Shown one piece after another: positions 38,501 to 47,205 of a DNA stretch of 64,000 nt. How positions within the stretch are numbered: position 1 is the first letter of the stretch; the number at the start of each line of letters is the position of its first letter. The notes under the pieces are model-generated. The model did not search any database and was not told the origin of the DNA. It was given only the letters and a program-made list of their open reading frames with translations. The translations under genes were made by a program, and so were the position numbers. The stretch comes from CAWBOY01 sp963790585 (lineage in GTDB: Bacteria; Planctomycetota; Planctomycetia; Gemmatales; Gemmataceae), in the NCBI GenBank assembly GCA_963790585.1, contig CAWBOY010000004.1, positions 1,176,239 to 1,240,238 on the forward strand, given 5' to 3'.

Positions 38501-38607
38501 TGTTGATCGCGTTTTGAAGTGAGGCCATTTTCGCGGCTTGAGATGAGGCCAACAGGAGTTGCCCGGCGAAGCGGGGTGAGCGTGGCGAGGTCCTATCCTT
38601 GGCGCGG

Positions 38608-39420
38608 TTACTTGGCGGACGGCTCTTCGGGGCCGCGATGAACACGATAGGATTTGCCCTTCAATTTCACGATGGTTGCGCCGTCCACGACGCGATCCAA
38701 CAACGCCATCGCCAGGGGAGCATCGCCCAGGTATTCGGCCCAGGACTCGAAGTCGATGTTGGTCACCAGCGCCGTGCTGACCCGTTGGCTCCGCGCGTCG
38801 ATGATCTTGTACCACAAGCTGGCGGCCTGCGGACACAGGCTGCGTTCAATGCGGTCCAGACCAAATTCGTCGATGATTAACAACTCGAAGCGGGCATAGA
38901 AGCGTACACGGTCGTGGATCGTTTGGTCGGCCAAGGCCGCAGTCAGATCTTCCAGGAGAGCACCGCTGGTCGTGTAAAAGACGCGATAGCCCTGCACGCA
39001 AGCGGCCTGACCGATGTTCTGAATCAGCCGACTTTTTCCCAAGCCGGATTGGCCGACGAACACCAGGTTCTGACAGCGGCGGACGAAGTCACAGCCAACC
39101 AAGGTTTCAAGTTGCGTCCGTGGGAGCGACGGGTTGAAGCTCCAATCGAAGTCGCTCAGTGGTTTCAGTTCGCGGAAGTGGGCATCCTTGATGCGTCGTT
39201 CGATGCTACGTTGGCGACGCAAGCCCGCCTGGTCGGTGAGCAAACGGTACAGGAACTCCAGATGCGAGCGGCCGCTTTGCTCGGCGTCGAGTACGACGGC
39301 ATCGAGCTGTTCGGCAGTCATGGGGACGCGCAGCGTGGCGAAGTCGGCGAGGATCTGCTCACGCAGAGGTGGCGTCGGTGTTGGTTTCGCTGAACGGTTT
39401 TTCTTGGGACGAGGCGTCAT
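38608..39420 (-). CDS. istB: IstB-like AAA+ ATPase (copy 2)
   Basis: Identical in sequence to the 270-residue copy 1 protein over the translated region, with Walker A GQSGLGKS and Walker B LLIIDEFG. The start is the ATG at 39420, giving MTPRPKKNRS; it overlaps the istA 3' end in another frame. Confidence 0.9.
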   Translation of the reverse strand: MTPRPKKNRSAKPTPTPPLREQILADFATLRVPMTAEQLDAVVLDAEQSGRSHLEFLYRLLTDQAGLRRQRSIERRIKDAHFRELKPLSDFDWSFNPSLPRTQLETLVGCDFVRRCQNLVFVGQSGLGKSRLIQNIGQAACVQGYRVFYTTSGALLEDLTAALADQTIHDRVRFYARFELLIIDEFGLDRIERSLCPQAASLWYKIIDARSQRVSTALVTNIDFESWAEYLGDAPLAMALLDRVVDGATIVKLKGKSYRVHRGPEEPSAK

Positions 39421-40919
39421 TGGCGGCTTCCTCAGGCAAGAGCAAATGCTGATAGTCGCTGGTTGGCCGTGGACCGACCGCGTCGGCACGCAACAACGGG
39501 TCCAGCGTGTCACGATGCAGATCGGCCAGTTCCTCCAGGAGCGGCTTGGGCTTGGCGGTCGCGGCAAGGATGCGTCGGATTGCCGCCAAGGAGTAGGCGC
39601 CGAAGCGGACGGCACGCTCGAAGGCGGCCTGTACATCTTTGCGTTGGTAGTGGGCTACCACTGCCAACAGTTGCTGGGCCTGTAGTTTGCCCTGGACTTG
39701 CTTGGCGAGCAAGCCGTCGAGGAACTGTACGGCCACCGGCCCCAGTTCCGTGAAGCGTTGCCGTAACAGCAGTTCACGCTGGCCGGGGTCGTCGGCGGGA
39801 TGATGGGTCTTGTTCGACTGGCGAACGCCCGTGTGGGAGCTGGCCACGAGAAGGTGGCGTGCGATCTCCTCCAGACCGATCGAGTAGATGACGACTTCAC
39901 TCTCGGTGACGCGTACAGGTAGCACCTGGCCGATGTACGTCCACGGCACGGAGTACAGGTTGAGCCGATGGGTGACGTAGCCCTCGACGCTCACGTGGCG
40001 ATAGATGACCTGGGCGGTGTCGAAGTCACAGGTCGGCAGCGTCAGCAAGTGTGGTTGTTCGTGTTGGTGACGCTGGAGTGGCGTCTCCTTGAAGTCGCGT
40101 AGGACACGGATGTCGGCGACGTTGTGCAGCCACCAGGTGGTCACCTCGTTGAGATGCTCGAGGGTGTCGAAGGTGCGACCATTGAGCAAACTGCTTTCGA
40201 CGTGGAACATCTTTCGCTCGACTTTACCCTTGGTTTGCGGTCGGCGCACGCGGCAGGCTTGTGGCCGGAAGCCGTAATGCGTGGCGAAGGCCAGGAACTT
40301 GGGGTTGTAGATAACGCCATCGGCGTCATGACGCAGCACCACGGCTTTGAAGTTGTCATACAGGCAGACCCGCGACGCCGCCAAGATGGTGGAAGGCATG
40401 TACGTGTTCTCGCAAGGTCGTTGTTAGATCCATCGATTCCACGAAGCGTAGATACTGCCGGCGGGAGTAGCCGAGCAAATAGCTGAAGAGGTACACACGC
40501 CGGCGGCCTTCACGTGTAAAGTCGATGTCATAGACGCCGTAGTCCATTTGGGCTTGGATCCCTGGCCCGGTCTCGAAGCGCGGCACGGGTGGCCGCGCGG
40601 CGCGTGGCCGCAACAATCCCAGGCGCTGACGTACGACGGTGTACTGGCCAGTGAAACCGCGTGCTTGCAACTCTTCCAAGGCGCGCATGGTGGTGAGATT
40701 CGGGTACTTGGCAAGCAACTCCTTCAAGAGCGGCTCGAAGGGATCAATGATGCTGTGGCGTGGACGGGGCCGGGCGACCCGTCCGTCCCGCTGAGCTTGC
40801 ACCTGTGCCAACGCGCGTGTCACGGCGCCACGCGACAGGCCCAATTCTTCCGCGATGGCACGCAACGACATCCCACTCTGACGCCGTTGCACGATCTCCA
40901 GACGCAACGCCTCATTCAT
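39359..40919 (-). pseudogene. istA: IstA transposase with a 2-bp deletion (copy 2)
   Basis: The first 180 residues read normally from ATG 40919. A CG dinucleotide is then missing near 40372-40376 (GCGTCGCGGGTCTG against GCGTCGCGCGGGTCTG in copies 1 and 3), and the rest continues in another frame from about 40399. The break falls between the first and second catalytic Asp, so the transposase should be inactive unless supplied by copy 3. Confidence 0.88.
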
Positions 40920-41830
40920 GGCAGCCTCATACGCTTGAGGTCCGGTCCCAACACCAACTCCGCCACCACATGGGACTGATCGCCGACACGCGCCAATATC
41001 GGCTGGAGGATCTCACGATCCTGCGTTCGCAACTCAAGCACGTTCGGCGTCCGAAGCCAATTCTCCAGACGAGTCAGTGTTTCCAAAGCCTGTCTCAAAT
41101 GCTTCGCCAGCCAGTTCCCGGCTCCACTCAGACGTGGATCCCGCAATGCCGTCGGCATACCGTTTACCTGAGCCAACGCCTCACGAGGCTTCGCCAGCAC
41201 GAACGCCGCCTGCTCGTCACTGGCACCTTGCAACAACTCGATCACGCCGCTCACTTCCTGAGCCGTCAACGTCTCCCGGCGCGTCAACTCCAACAATGCT
41301 TCCTGGTTGCCCACGGGCAACCGCGTCAATTGACGGGCCAACGACGGACCCACTAATCCCAAACGCAAATCCTCTTTCACCGCCACACTCAACCGCTCCA
41401 ACAACGCCAGGCGGCGACACACCCAACTCTTGTGTCGGCCCAACAAGTGGGCCGCTTCCACCTGCGTCATCCCATCGTCACGTACCAACCCCTGGACAAC
41501 CCAGGCCTCCTCCAACTCCCGTACCGGACCCTGACCACGGTTCAACCCCAGAATCGCCGCCTTTGCCGTCGGCTCATCCACCTCCAATACTCGTACGCTC
41601 AAACTCCTTAACCCACCTACCTGGCGTGCCGCCGCATAACGCTTGAAGCCGTCGAGGAGTTCCAATTTTTGCTCACGCATACACACCACCACCGGTGACA
41701 ACTGCCCCCAACGACGCAGCGATCCCGCCATTGCTTCCTCCGCCTCCAAATCGGTCAGGCGATAACGCCGATAGTGCTGGCCCAGGTCGGCAAGCATCAC
41801 CGGTCGTGAGATACCGTCGTTCCAAGCCAT
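40916..41830 (-). CDS. ParB/RepB-like protein (copy 2)
   Basis: Intact 304-residue protein from ATG 41830 with the same ribosome site and ATGA overlap with istA as copy 1. Conservation of an open frame in all three copies, although istA and the zinc-ribbon ORF are broken in some, suggests the protein matters to the element or simply reflects recent spread. Confidence 0.8.
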   Translation of the reverse strand: MAWNDGISRPVMLADLGQHYRRYRLTDLEAEEAMAGSLRRWGQLSPVVVCMREQKLELLDGFKRYAAARQVGGLRSLSVRVLEVDEPTAKAAILGLNRGQGPVRELEEAWVVQGLVRDDGMTQVEAAHLLGRHKSWVCRRLALLERLSVAVKEDLRLGLVGPSLARQLTRLPVGNQEALLELTRRETLTAQEVSGVIELLQGASDEQAAFVLAKPREALAQVNGMPTALRDPRLSGAGNWLAKHLRQALETLTRLENWLRTPNVLELRTQDREILQPILARVGDQSHVVAELVLGPDLKRMRLP

Positions 41831-41985
41831 GTACGTACCCTCCACCAAACCTCCCTCTTTCCTCCATTCGAAGAAAGGAAACGGGGGACGCAAAATCGCT
41901 CTCGCGACCGCCCGCTCCTCTCTCCGGTTTGGGGTGGAGGCACTTTATCCTGGCTGCTCGCTCAAAAATATCTGCAAAGACTTGG

Positions 41986-42522
41986 TCACGACGTATCTGG
42001 AGGCCGCACACGCTCGGTCACACGTTCCGAACGCCAGCGCCGACGCCGCGACCGATAGCGCGCCTCACGATCCAACACGCGACGTAACGCCAGTCGGCAG
42101 GCCAAACTACAGAATCGCTTGCACGATTGTTCATCGGCGATCGGGAAAAGCTCATAACAACCCGGTCGATCGCAGGGCCGCCTGGCAAAATCATCGCACG
42201 CAGACCCTGGGCGCTGGCCCTCGCGCGGCAAAGCTTCGTCAGCTGACTCGGTTCGCTGTTGCTGACGCTGTCGCTCGCGATACCGCCGGCTCTGTTCCCG
42301 CCGCCGCTCTTGGCCTCGCTCGGTGGACCGATAGCGCTGGCTCGCCTGCCAGCGCCGCCACCGTTGGGCGGCACGGCGACAGGCCGCGCTGCAATAGCGC
42401 GCCTGAGGACGCGCCGGCGTGAAGCGTCGCTCACAACCCTTGAGCAAACAACGCCGCGTTCGACGAAGACATGGTGCCTCTGGCCGTTGGCCACAGAAAT
42501 GCTGAAATGAGGGTGGGCCCAA
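41986..42522 (-). CDS. Zinc-ribbon protein of the IS21-like element, intact (copy 2)
   Basis: The only intact copy: 178 residues from TTG 42522 (the upstream frame is closed by a TGA). There are two zinc-ribbon-like modules, each with a C-x4-C followed by a C-x3-C: CLLKGCERRF with YCSAACRRA, and CDRPGCYELF with FCSLACRLA. A long Arg/Gln-rich linker (about residues 55-110) and a very basic tail (RYRSRRRRWRSERV) follow, so nucleic-acid binding is likely. I do not know a named family for it. The gene ends about 155 bp before parB in the same direction. Confidence 0.6.
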   Translation of the reverse strand: MGPPSFQHFCGQRPEAPCLRRTRRCLLKGCERRFTPARPQARYCSAACRRAAQRWRRWQASQRYRSTERGQERRREQSRRYRERQRQQQRTESADEALPREGQRPGSACDDFARRPCDRPGCYELFPIADEQSCKRFCSLACRLALRRVLDREARYRSRRRRWRSERVTERVRPPDTS

Positions 42523-42780
42523 GGGAGGTCTTGCTCCCGCCGGTCAAGTCTCGGGGCCAGGTTGGCACTGGCTCCGAGGCGTTTTGGCGCCGAGTGGCGC
42601 TGGGAAGTGCTTCAAGCCTATCACAAAATCCCAACCAAAGAACCACGCCGCGTGCTGGCCCGGGACAGTGCACGCCTATGGCCCTCTACGAAAGCGCGCG
42701 GCCTGGCCCGCGATCCTGCCTGCGCGGCCCTGGCCCGGGCCACCGCGCAATTTTGGCCCCATGCTAAAACGCTGCTGACA

Positions 42781-42785
42781 CCGGT
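42781..42785. repeat. Target-site duplication CCGGT, right copy
   Basis: Partner of 38496-38500. In the R-M reading direction it is ACCGG and restores GAA CCG GAG when counted once. Confidence 0.9.
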
Positions 42786-43234
42786 TCAGTGTAGGCGTAA
42801 AACTCGTTGAGCAGCGCGGCGAGTTCCTTCTTGTCGGTCAGGTCGAACTGATAGCGCTCTTTCCCGCCCTGATACAAAACCGCCCGGCGCGTGTCTTCAA
42901 AGATGGTGTTGTTGAGCGGGTAGCCCTTGGCGATCTTGGCGGCGATCTCCTTATCGAGATCGTCGTTCGTGTCCTTCGCTTCCCAAAAGCCTACCCGTGC
43001 CTCGAAGGAATCGCGGATTGTGCCATCGGGAAAGATGTTGTTCTTGCCGATGCGCAGTTTCTGCTTCGGTATGAGCGTGCAATGATGCAACCGGGCCGTG
43101 TCCGCGAGCAACTGAAGGAAGGCCGTCTCGAGCGCGCCTTCGTGCTTGGCGCCATGCTCCTTGTAGGTTTGAAGAGTCAGATAGTATTGCTGAATCGCCT
43201 TGTGCGTCGGCTTGATGAGCGTGGTTTTGGACAC
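42781..43234 (-). pseudogene. R-M enzyme N-terminal nuclease part (5' of the IS)
   Basis: From GTG 43234 (VSKTTLIKPTHKAIQQYY) the frame runs to the IS21-like junction. It holds the N-terminal endonuclease domain typical of type ISP/IIG enzymes, with a PD-(D/E)XK-like core (FPDGTIRDSFE, VGFWEAKDTN). It then ends in YAYTEP at the insertion. The continuation is the gene piece at 35884-38500. There is no earlier in-frame ATG; the sequence upstream reads into the IS3-family copy B region. Confidence 0.85.
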
Positions 43235-43519
43235 GAGTGACCGACCCTTGATGAAGGAAGAATGTGCTGCGGAATGAGATAGCTTAGCGGTCGCTATTGG
43301 CGAAGTCAAAGCGGAGACCTCGAGACCAGACCGGGCGAATCCGTTGACGCTGCAACGGCGATGCCCTCGGGAGCAATCGCAATCCCGGCCTTCCGCGCCG
43401 CGCCAGGATGCGACCGACTTGAACAGGGTTCCAAGCGCCCATGCCGTGCTGTTTTGCCCCAGTCGGATCTGGAAAACGCCTTCGTTTGGGTTAGCATAAC
43501 CTGAAACGGAGGTATTGCC

Positions 43520-43840
43520 ATGTCCGAGAAGCAGACACGCCGCCACTTTACGCCCCAAGAGAAGGTCGCTATCGTCAAGCGCCATCTCCTCGAAAACACG
43601 CCCATCTCCAAACTCTGCGATGAGTTCGAGATCAGCCCCACGCTCTTCTACCAGTGGCAGCGGCAACTCTTCGAGAATGCCCACCTCGCTTTCGAAAACG
43701 GCCGTAAGTCCAAGGCCGTCGACGACGCCAAGGATCAGAAGATCGAACGTCTCGAGGCCAAGCTGCAACGCAAGGATTCCGTGATGGCCGAGCTCATGGA
43801 AGAGCATACCCTTTTAAAAAAAGAGCTTGGGGAGATCTAA
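43520..43840 (+). CDS. IS3-family OrfA (copy B)
   Basis: 106 residues with the same HTH layout as copy A (FTPQEKVAIVKRHL, ISKLCDEFEISPTLFYQW) and a C-terminal coiled coil. A7G at 43816-43823 in TTA AAA AAA GAG allows the -1 slip to orfB. GGAGGTATTGCC precedes the ATG. Confidence 0.9.
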   Translation: MSEKQTRRHFTPQEKVAIVKRHLLENTPISKLCDEFEISPTLFYQWQRQLFENAHLAFENGRKSKAVDDAKDQKIERLEAKLQRKDSVMAELMEEHTLLKKELGEI

Positions 43841-43851
43841 AGGGTCGTTGG

Positions 43852-45204
43852 GTGCCACACGACTCCCGCGACCAACTCGTCGACTTCGTCCGCGCTTGGA
43901 GCGACAAGACGGAGATCGCCGTCTGTCGCTTCCTGCCGTGGATCGGCATTGGCTCCAGTAAATTCCACGACTGGAAGCATCGCTTCGGCAAGGTCAACGA
44001 ACACAACGCCTGGATACCACGCGACCACTGGCTCAGCGACGACGAGAAGGATCGCATCTGTACATTTGCTCGCTTCCATCCCCTCGAAGGCTATCGCCGA
44101 CTGACCTTCATGATGCTCGACGCCGATGTCGTTGCCTGTAGTCCCACCAGTGTCTATCGCGTTCTGAAAGTCAATGGCTTGTTGGCGGGAGCCACTCCCA
44201 ACATCTCCAAGAAGGGTACTGGTTTCGTTCAACCGTTGACACCCCATGAACACTGGCATGTCGATGTCAGTTACCTCAACATCGCTGGTACGTTTTACTT
44301 CCTTTGTTCCGTCCTCGATGGCTGTAGCCGCTTCATCGTCCATCACGAAATCCGCGAAAAAATGGAGGAATCCGACGTGGAGATTATTATTCAACGTGCC
44401 CGCGAGTCGTACCCCAACGCCAAGCCACGCATCATTTCCGACAATGGGCCCCAGTTCATTGCCAAGGACTTCAAGGAGTTCATTCGTATTGCCGGCATGA
44501 CCCACGTCAAGACCTCCCCCTATTACCCACAGTCCAACGGTAAGATTGAACGCTGGCACAAAACTATCAAGGGGGAATGTATCCGTGTCCAGACGCCGTT
44601 GTCGCTTGACGAAGCACGGCGCATCGTTGGTGACTACACCGAGCACTACAATACGGTACGTTTGCACAGTGCCATTGGCTACGTCACCCCCAAGGATAAA
44701 CTGGAGGGCCGGGATAAGGAGATCCAGGACACGCGTGATCGGAAGTTGGCCGAGGCTCGGGAACGCCGTAAGGTACAACGCCAGACCCAACGCCAGCAGG
44801 CTGAGTGTCAACCCATTGTCACTGCCACGCCGGCGATTGACTTCGCCGCCATTCGCGCAGTCGTCACCATGGCCGCCGTGTTGGAATTGCTCGGCTTCCG
44901 GGCCAACAGTAGTCAAGGTGCCCAGCAGCGTGGCCCTTGTCCGCTGCATGGCTCAACCACCGGGACGAGCCGTTGTTTCTCGGCTAACCTCGACGAGCAA
45001 ATGTTCCATTGTTTCAAGTGTGGCTGTAGCGGCAACGCACTGGACCTATGGGCGAAGGCCAAGCGGTTGAGTGTCTACGATGCGGCCGTTGATTTGTGTC
45101 AATGCCTGGGCATCCGGTTGCCGTTGCTTGCGACGCGGAACAAAGAAGAGGAACCCGTAGCTACGGAAGAAAATTCCGGTACAATGCCGATGGCCTCGAG
45201 TTGA
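43852..45204 (+). CDS. IS3-family OrfB transposase fused to CHC2 zinc finger (copy B)
   Basis: 450 residues from GTG 43852 (MPHDSRDQLVDFVRAW). The DDE core is WHVDVSYLNIAG, ISDNGPQFIAKDF and SNGKIERWHKT. The CHC2-type tail (about residues 325-435) has RGPCPLHGSTTG, RCFSANLDEQMFHCFKCG and SGNALDLWAKA. Both cysteine/histidine pairs are kept despite overall divergence from copy A, which indicates selection on the zinc finger. The protein ends with an acidic, low-complexity tail. Confidence 0.9.
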   Translation: MPHDSRDQLVDFVRAWSDKTEIAVCRFLPWIGIGSSKFHDWKHRFGKVNEHNAWIPRDHWLSDDEKDRICTFARFHPLEGYRRLTFMMLDADVVACSPTSVYRVLKVNGLLAGATPNISKKGTGFVQPLTPHEHWHVDVSYLNIAGTFYFLCSVLDGCSRFIVHHEIREKMEESDVEIIIQRARESYPNAKPRIISDNGPQFIAKDFKEFIRIAGMTHVKTSPYYPQSNGKIERWHKTIKGECIRVQTPLSLDEARRIVGDYTEHYNTVRLHSAIGYVTPKDKLEGRDKEIQDTRDRKLAEARERRKVQRQTQRQQAECQPIVTATPAIDFAAIRAVVTMAAVLELLGFRANSSQGAQQRGPCPLHGSTTGTSRCFSANLDEQMFHCFKCGCSGNALDLWAKAKRLSVYDAAVDLCQCLGIRLPLLATRNKEEEPVATEENSGTMPMASS

Positions 45205-45497
45205 GGCTTTTTACTCGCTAACCCAGCGAGGCGATTCTTCCAGATTGGGCTGAACCAAGACAAGATGACCGGTGCTAAAGCGTCAAGTGCCTTCGTTCAA
45301 TTCGCGCATAATCCGATCGCGTGGGCTGACATCTCGTCTAAATCAAAACTTGCACCAGACAGCCCATGCGAAATTATCTGTTGCGTCCAGGCTTTGTTTA
45401 TTTTGGGCAACTCGTGCCGTTCTTCTAGTCTTTGCGTCACATCTCGTCCACCTTGTAAAATAGAGGAACAAGTACCTATCGGGGAAGGGCATGTCGA

Positions 45498-46211
45498 ATG
45501 GCCAGACGTCGAAGACCAGCAGAAGGTGAACGGGCTGCCATCGGCGGCTACTATCCCCAGTATCTCGTATCGTCCGATCTAGTGCTTCGGAGGCTGGACG
45601 AGGGACGACTTGAGTGGGTGCGATTAGCCGACCCTGAAGCAGGTCGTGTGGACGATTTGCAGATTGGAGTCCCAGCGCGCGTGGACGCCTACCAGTTTAA
45701 GTGGAGCGGCCATGCCGGCACCTTTAACTTCTCCGACCTGGTCCAGGAAACCCGGGACGCTCAAAACGATGCCCTCACACGCCCGTCGTTGATTGCGCAG
45801 CTCGCCGACGGTTGGCAACGACTCCGAGTTGTCCATTCGGGCAGGCGTGTTGTGGTCCACTTGGTTACGAACGACATACCAGGACCGAACACGGCTGGGA
45901 TACCGGCAGGCAGTCCCGCCCCAGCCCGCCGGACATTCGCCCTCTTCCTTTCTGAGGGATGGGCTGCAGCAAGGGCAGGCGCCGCTCCGCCAACTTGGCA
46001 ACCTGCGCTTGAAAAACTCCGGGAGCTGACGGGACTTAACCCACAGGACTTCAATGAATTCCTGCGCGACTGCGAATTGGAGTTTCGCGCGGCGCTGCCA
46101 TCGCAATCTTCCGAGACGCGGGAGGCTGATCTTCGCTGGAGGAATCTTAACCTCCTTGTTGCGTTCCTACAGGAGACGATCCAAACGGGGAACGTTATCG
46201 AAATGCGCTGA
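45498..46211 (+). CDS. Nuclease-like N-terminal part of a giant STAND NTPase (piece 1 of 3)
   Basis: 237 residues from ATG 45498 (GGGGAAGGG upstream). It contains a restriction-endonuclease-like core: GGYYPQYLVSSDLVLRRL, an acidic RVDDLQ, and VDAYQFKWS, the D...(E/Q)xK pattern of Cap4/DUF4297-type nucleases used as effectors in Avs and CBASS systems. The TGA at 46209 looks like a frameshift product: the next frame continues at once as CAEQLLRSLGWENRY and leads into the P-loop 160 bp later. A bicistronic arrangement is possible but no good start is seen. Assignment of the nuclease family is tentative. Confidence 0.65.
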   Translation: MARRRRPAEGERAAIGGYYPQYLVSSDLVLRRLDEGRLEWVRLADPEAGRVDDLQIGVPARVDAYQFKWSGHAGTFNFSDLVQETRDAQNDALTRPSLIAQLADGWQRLRVVHSGRRVVVHLVTNDIPGPNTAGIPAGSPAPARRTFALFLSEGWAAARAGAAPPTWQPALEKLRELTGLNPQDFNEFLRDCELEFRAALPSQSSETREADLRWRNLNLLVAFLQETIQTGNVIEMR

Positions 46212-47205
46212 ACAACTGCTCCGGTCGCTCGGATGGGAAAACCGGTACTCCAGTCGATTCAGGCACGAATTTCCAGATCCTAAGGTGCCCTATCGGTCGA
46301 TCGGCACAACCGTAGGGCTGTTGGAGAATCGGATTAGTGGGCTTCTCGGTGGTTATCTGGCGGTAATCGGACCCCCGGGTTCGGGCAAATCAGTCCTGCT
46401 CACGAAGACCTTGAGACGCTCCCGTCCAGAGCGGGTCATCCGGTATTACGCTTACGTCCCGGATGCCCAGGATCCGGCCGTATCACGTGGAGAGTCGGTG
46501 AACTTCCTCCACGATGTATGCCTGTCTCTTCAGCAGGCAGGTGTTTCGACCGAGGGAACGCACCTACCGGGAGAGCGCGAACTACTTCTCGAACGGTTCC
46601 ACCGCCAGCTGTCCCTCCTTGGAGAGGAATACCGAACGAACGGGTGCAAGACCATCATTCTCATTGACGGACTGGACCACATCGACCGCGAGTTACGTCC
46701 CACGCGGTCGCTCCTCGCCGATCTGCCGAGGCCCGATCAAGTTCCTGATGGCGTGTTCATGGTGCTGGGCACTCAGAGCGACCAGGTAGTCGGCCTGTCC
46801 GAACGTATTCGGTATGCCCTCGATCAGGAAGACCGACGTATGTACATCGACCGAATGGATCGAGCAGCCGTCCGAGACGTCCTGCAACACGCCGGGATAC
46901 AGGTGGCGTTGACGTCCGAACAGCTCGATCGAGTACACGAACTGTCAGACGGGCATCCTCTAGCGCTCGGCTACCTAATTCAGGCTCTAAATAGCGTGAC
47001 CGAAGCCAGCCAGGTGAATGCGATACTTCTCGGCACTCAGCCTTATAGTGGCGACATCGAGGTCCAGTATCGCACCTACTGGCAAGAAGTTCGTAACGAC
47101 ACGGGCTCCGTGCAGTTGCTCACGGCCATAGCTCGGTTGAGGAGCGGCAGTGACTTAGGAATGCTCGCGCTGGTACGGAGACCAAGCAGTGCGCCGATTG
47201 GTTGA
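46200..47205 (+). CDS. STAND NTPase core (piece 2 of 3)
   Basis: The frame carries a P-loop NTPase of the STAND/NACHT-like class: Walker A GPPGSGKS at 46369-46392, Walker B TIILIDGLDHIDRE near 46650, a sensor-like VFMVLGTQSD, and a winged-helix-like region (HELSDGHPLALGYLIQAL), the GxP/HPLAL motif typical of STAND proteins. Residues before 46200 in this frame lie inside the nuclease piece and are not real. The frame ends at 47205, but the protein continues in the next frame as WYGDQAVRRLVDVFRRYF, so a second indel lies near 47165-47175. Confidence 0.8.

Larger units (their letters stand above)
38501..42780 (-). mobile_element. IS21-like element carrying a ParB-like gene, copy 2
   Basis: This is a 4280-bp copy in the opposite orientation to copies 1 and 3, with the same ends (TGTTGATCGCG on the left here, CGCTGCTGACA on the right). 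It is the only copy with a matching target duplication (CCGGT), so it is a simple transposition product. It interrupts the R-M gene. The istA-istB half is almost identical to copies 1 and 3, while the zinc-ribbon end differs by several substitutions and small indels. Confidence 0.95.
43450..45262 (+). mobile_element. IS3-family element with CHC2-fused transposase, copy B (diverged)
   Basis: The ends TGTTTTGCCCCAG and CTGAACCAAGACA match those of copy A (28422-30237) with differences, giving about 1813 bp. The immediate flanks (GTGC and AGAT) do not form a duplication, so one side may have been rearranged. The proteins are clearly diverged from copy A (orfA by roughly a third), so this is a separate lineage member and not a recent duplicate. 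Confidence 0.8.

Noticed and set aside
42562..42778. Possible gene at the left end of the IS21-like element on the opposite strand (EWRWEVLQAYHKIPTKEP)
   Set aside because: The reading looks plausible in copy 2 but is frame-broken relative to copies 1 and 3 and runs into the terminal repeat; it may be a relic, and I could not support a product.
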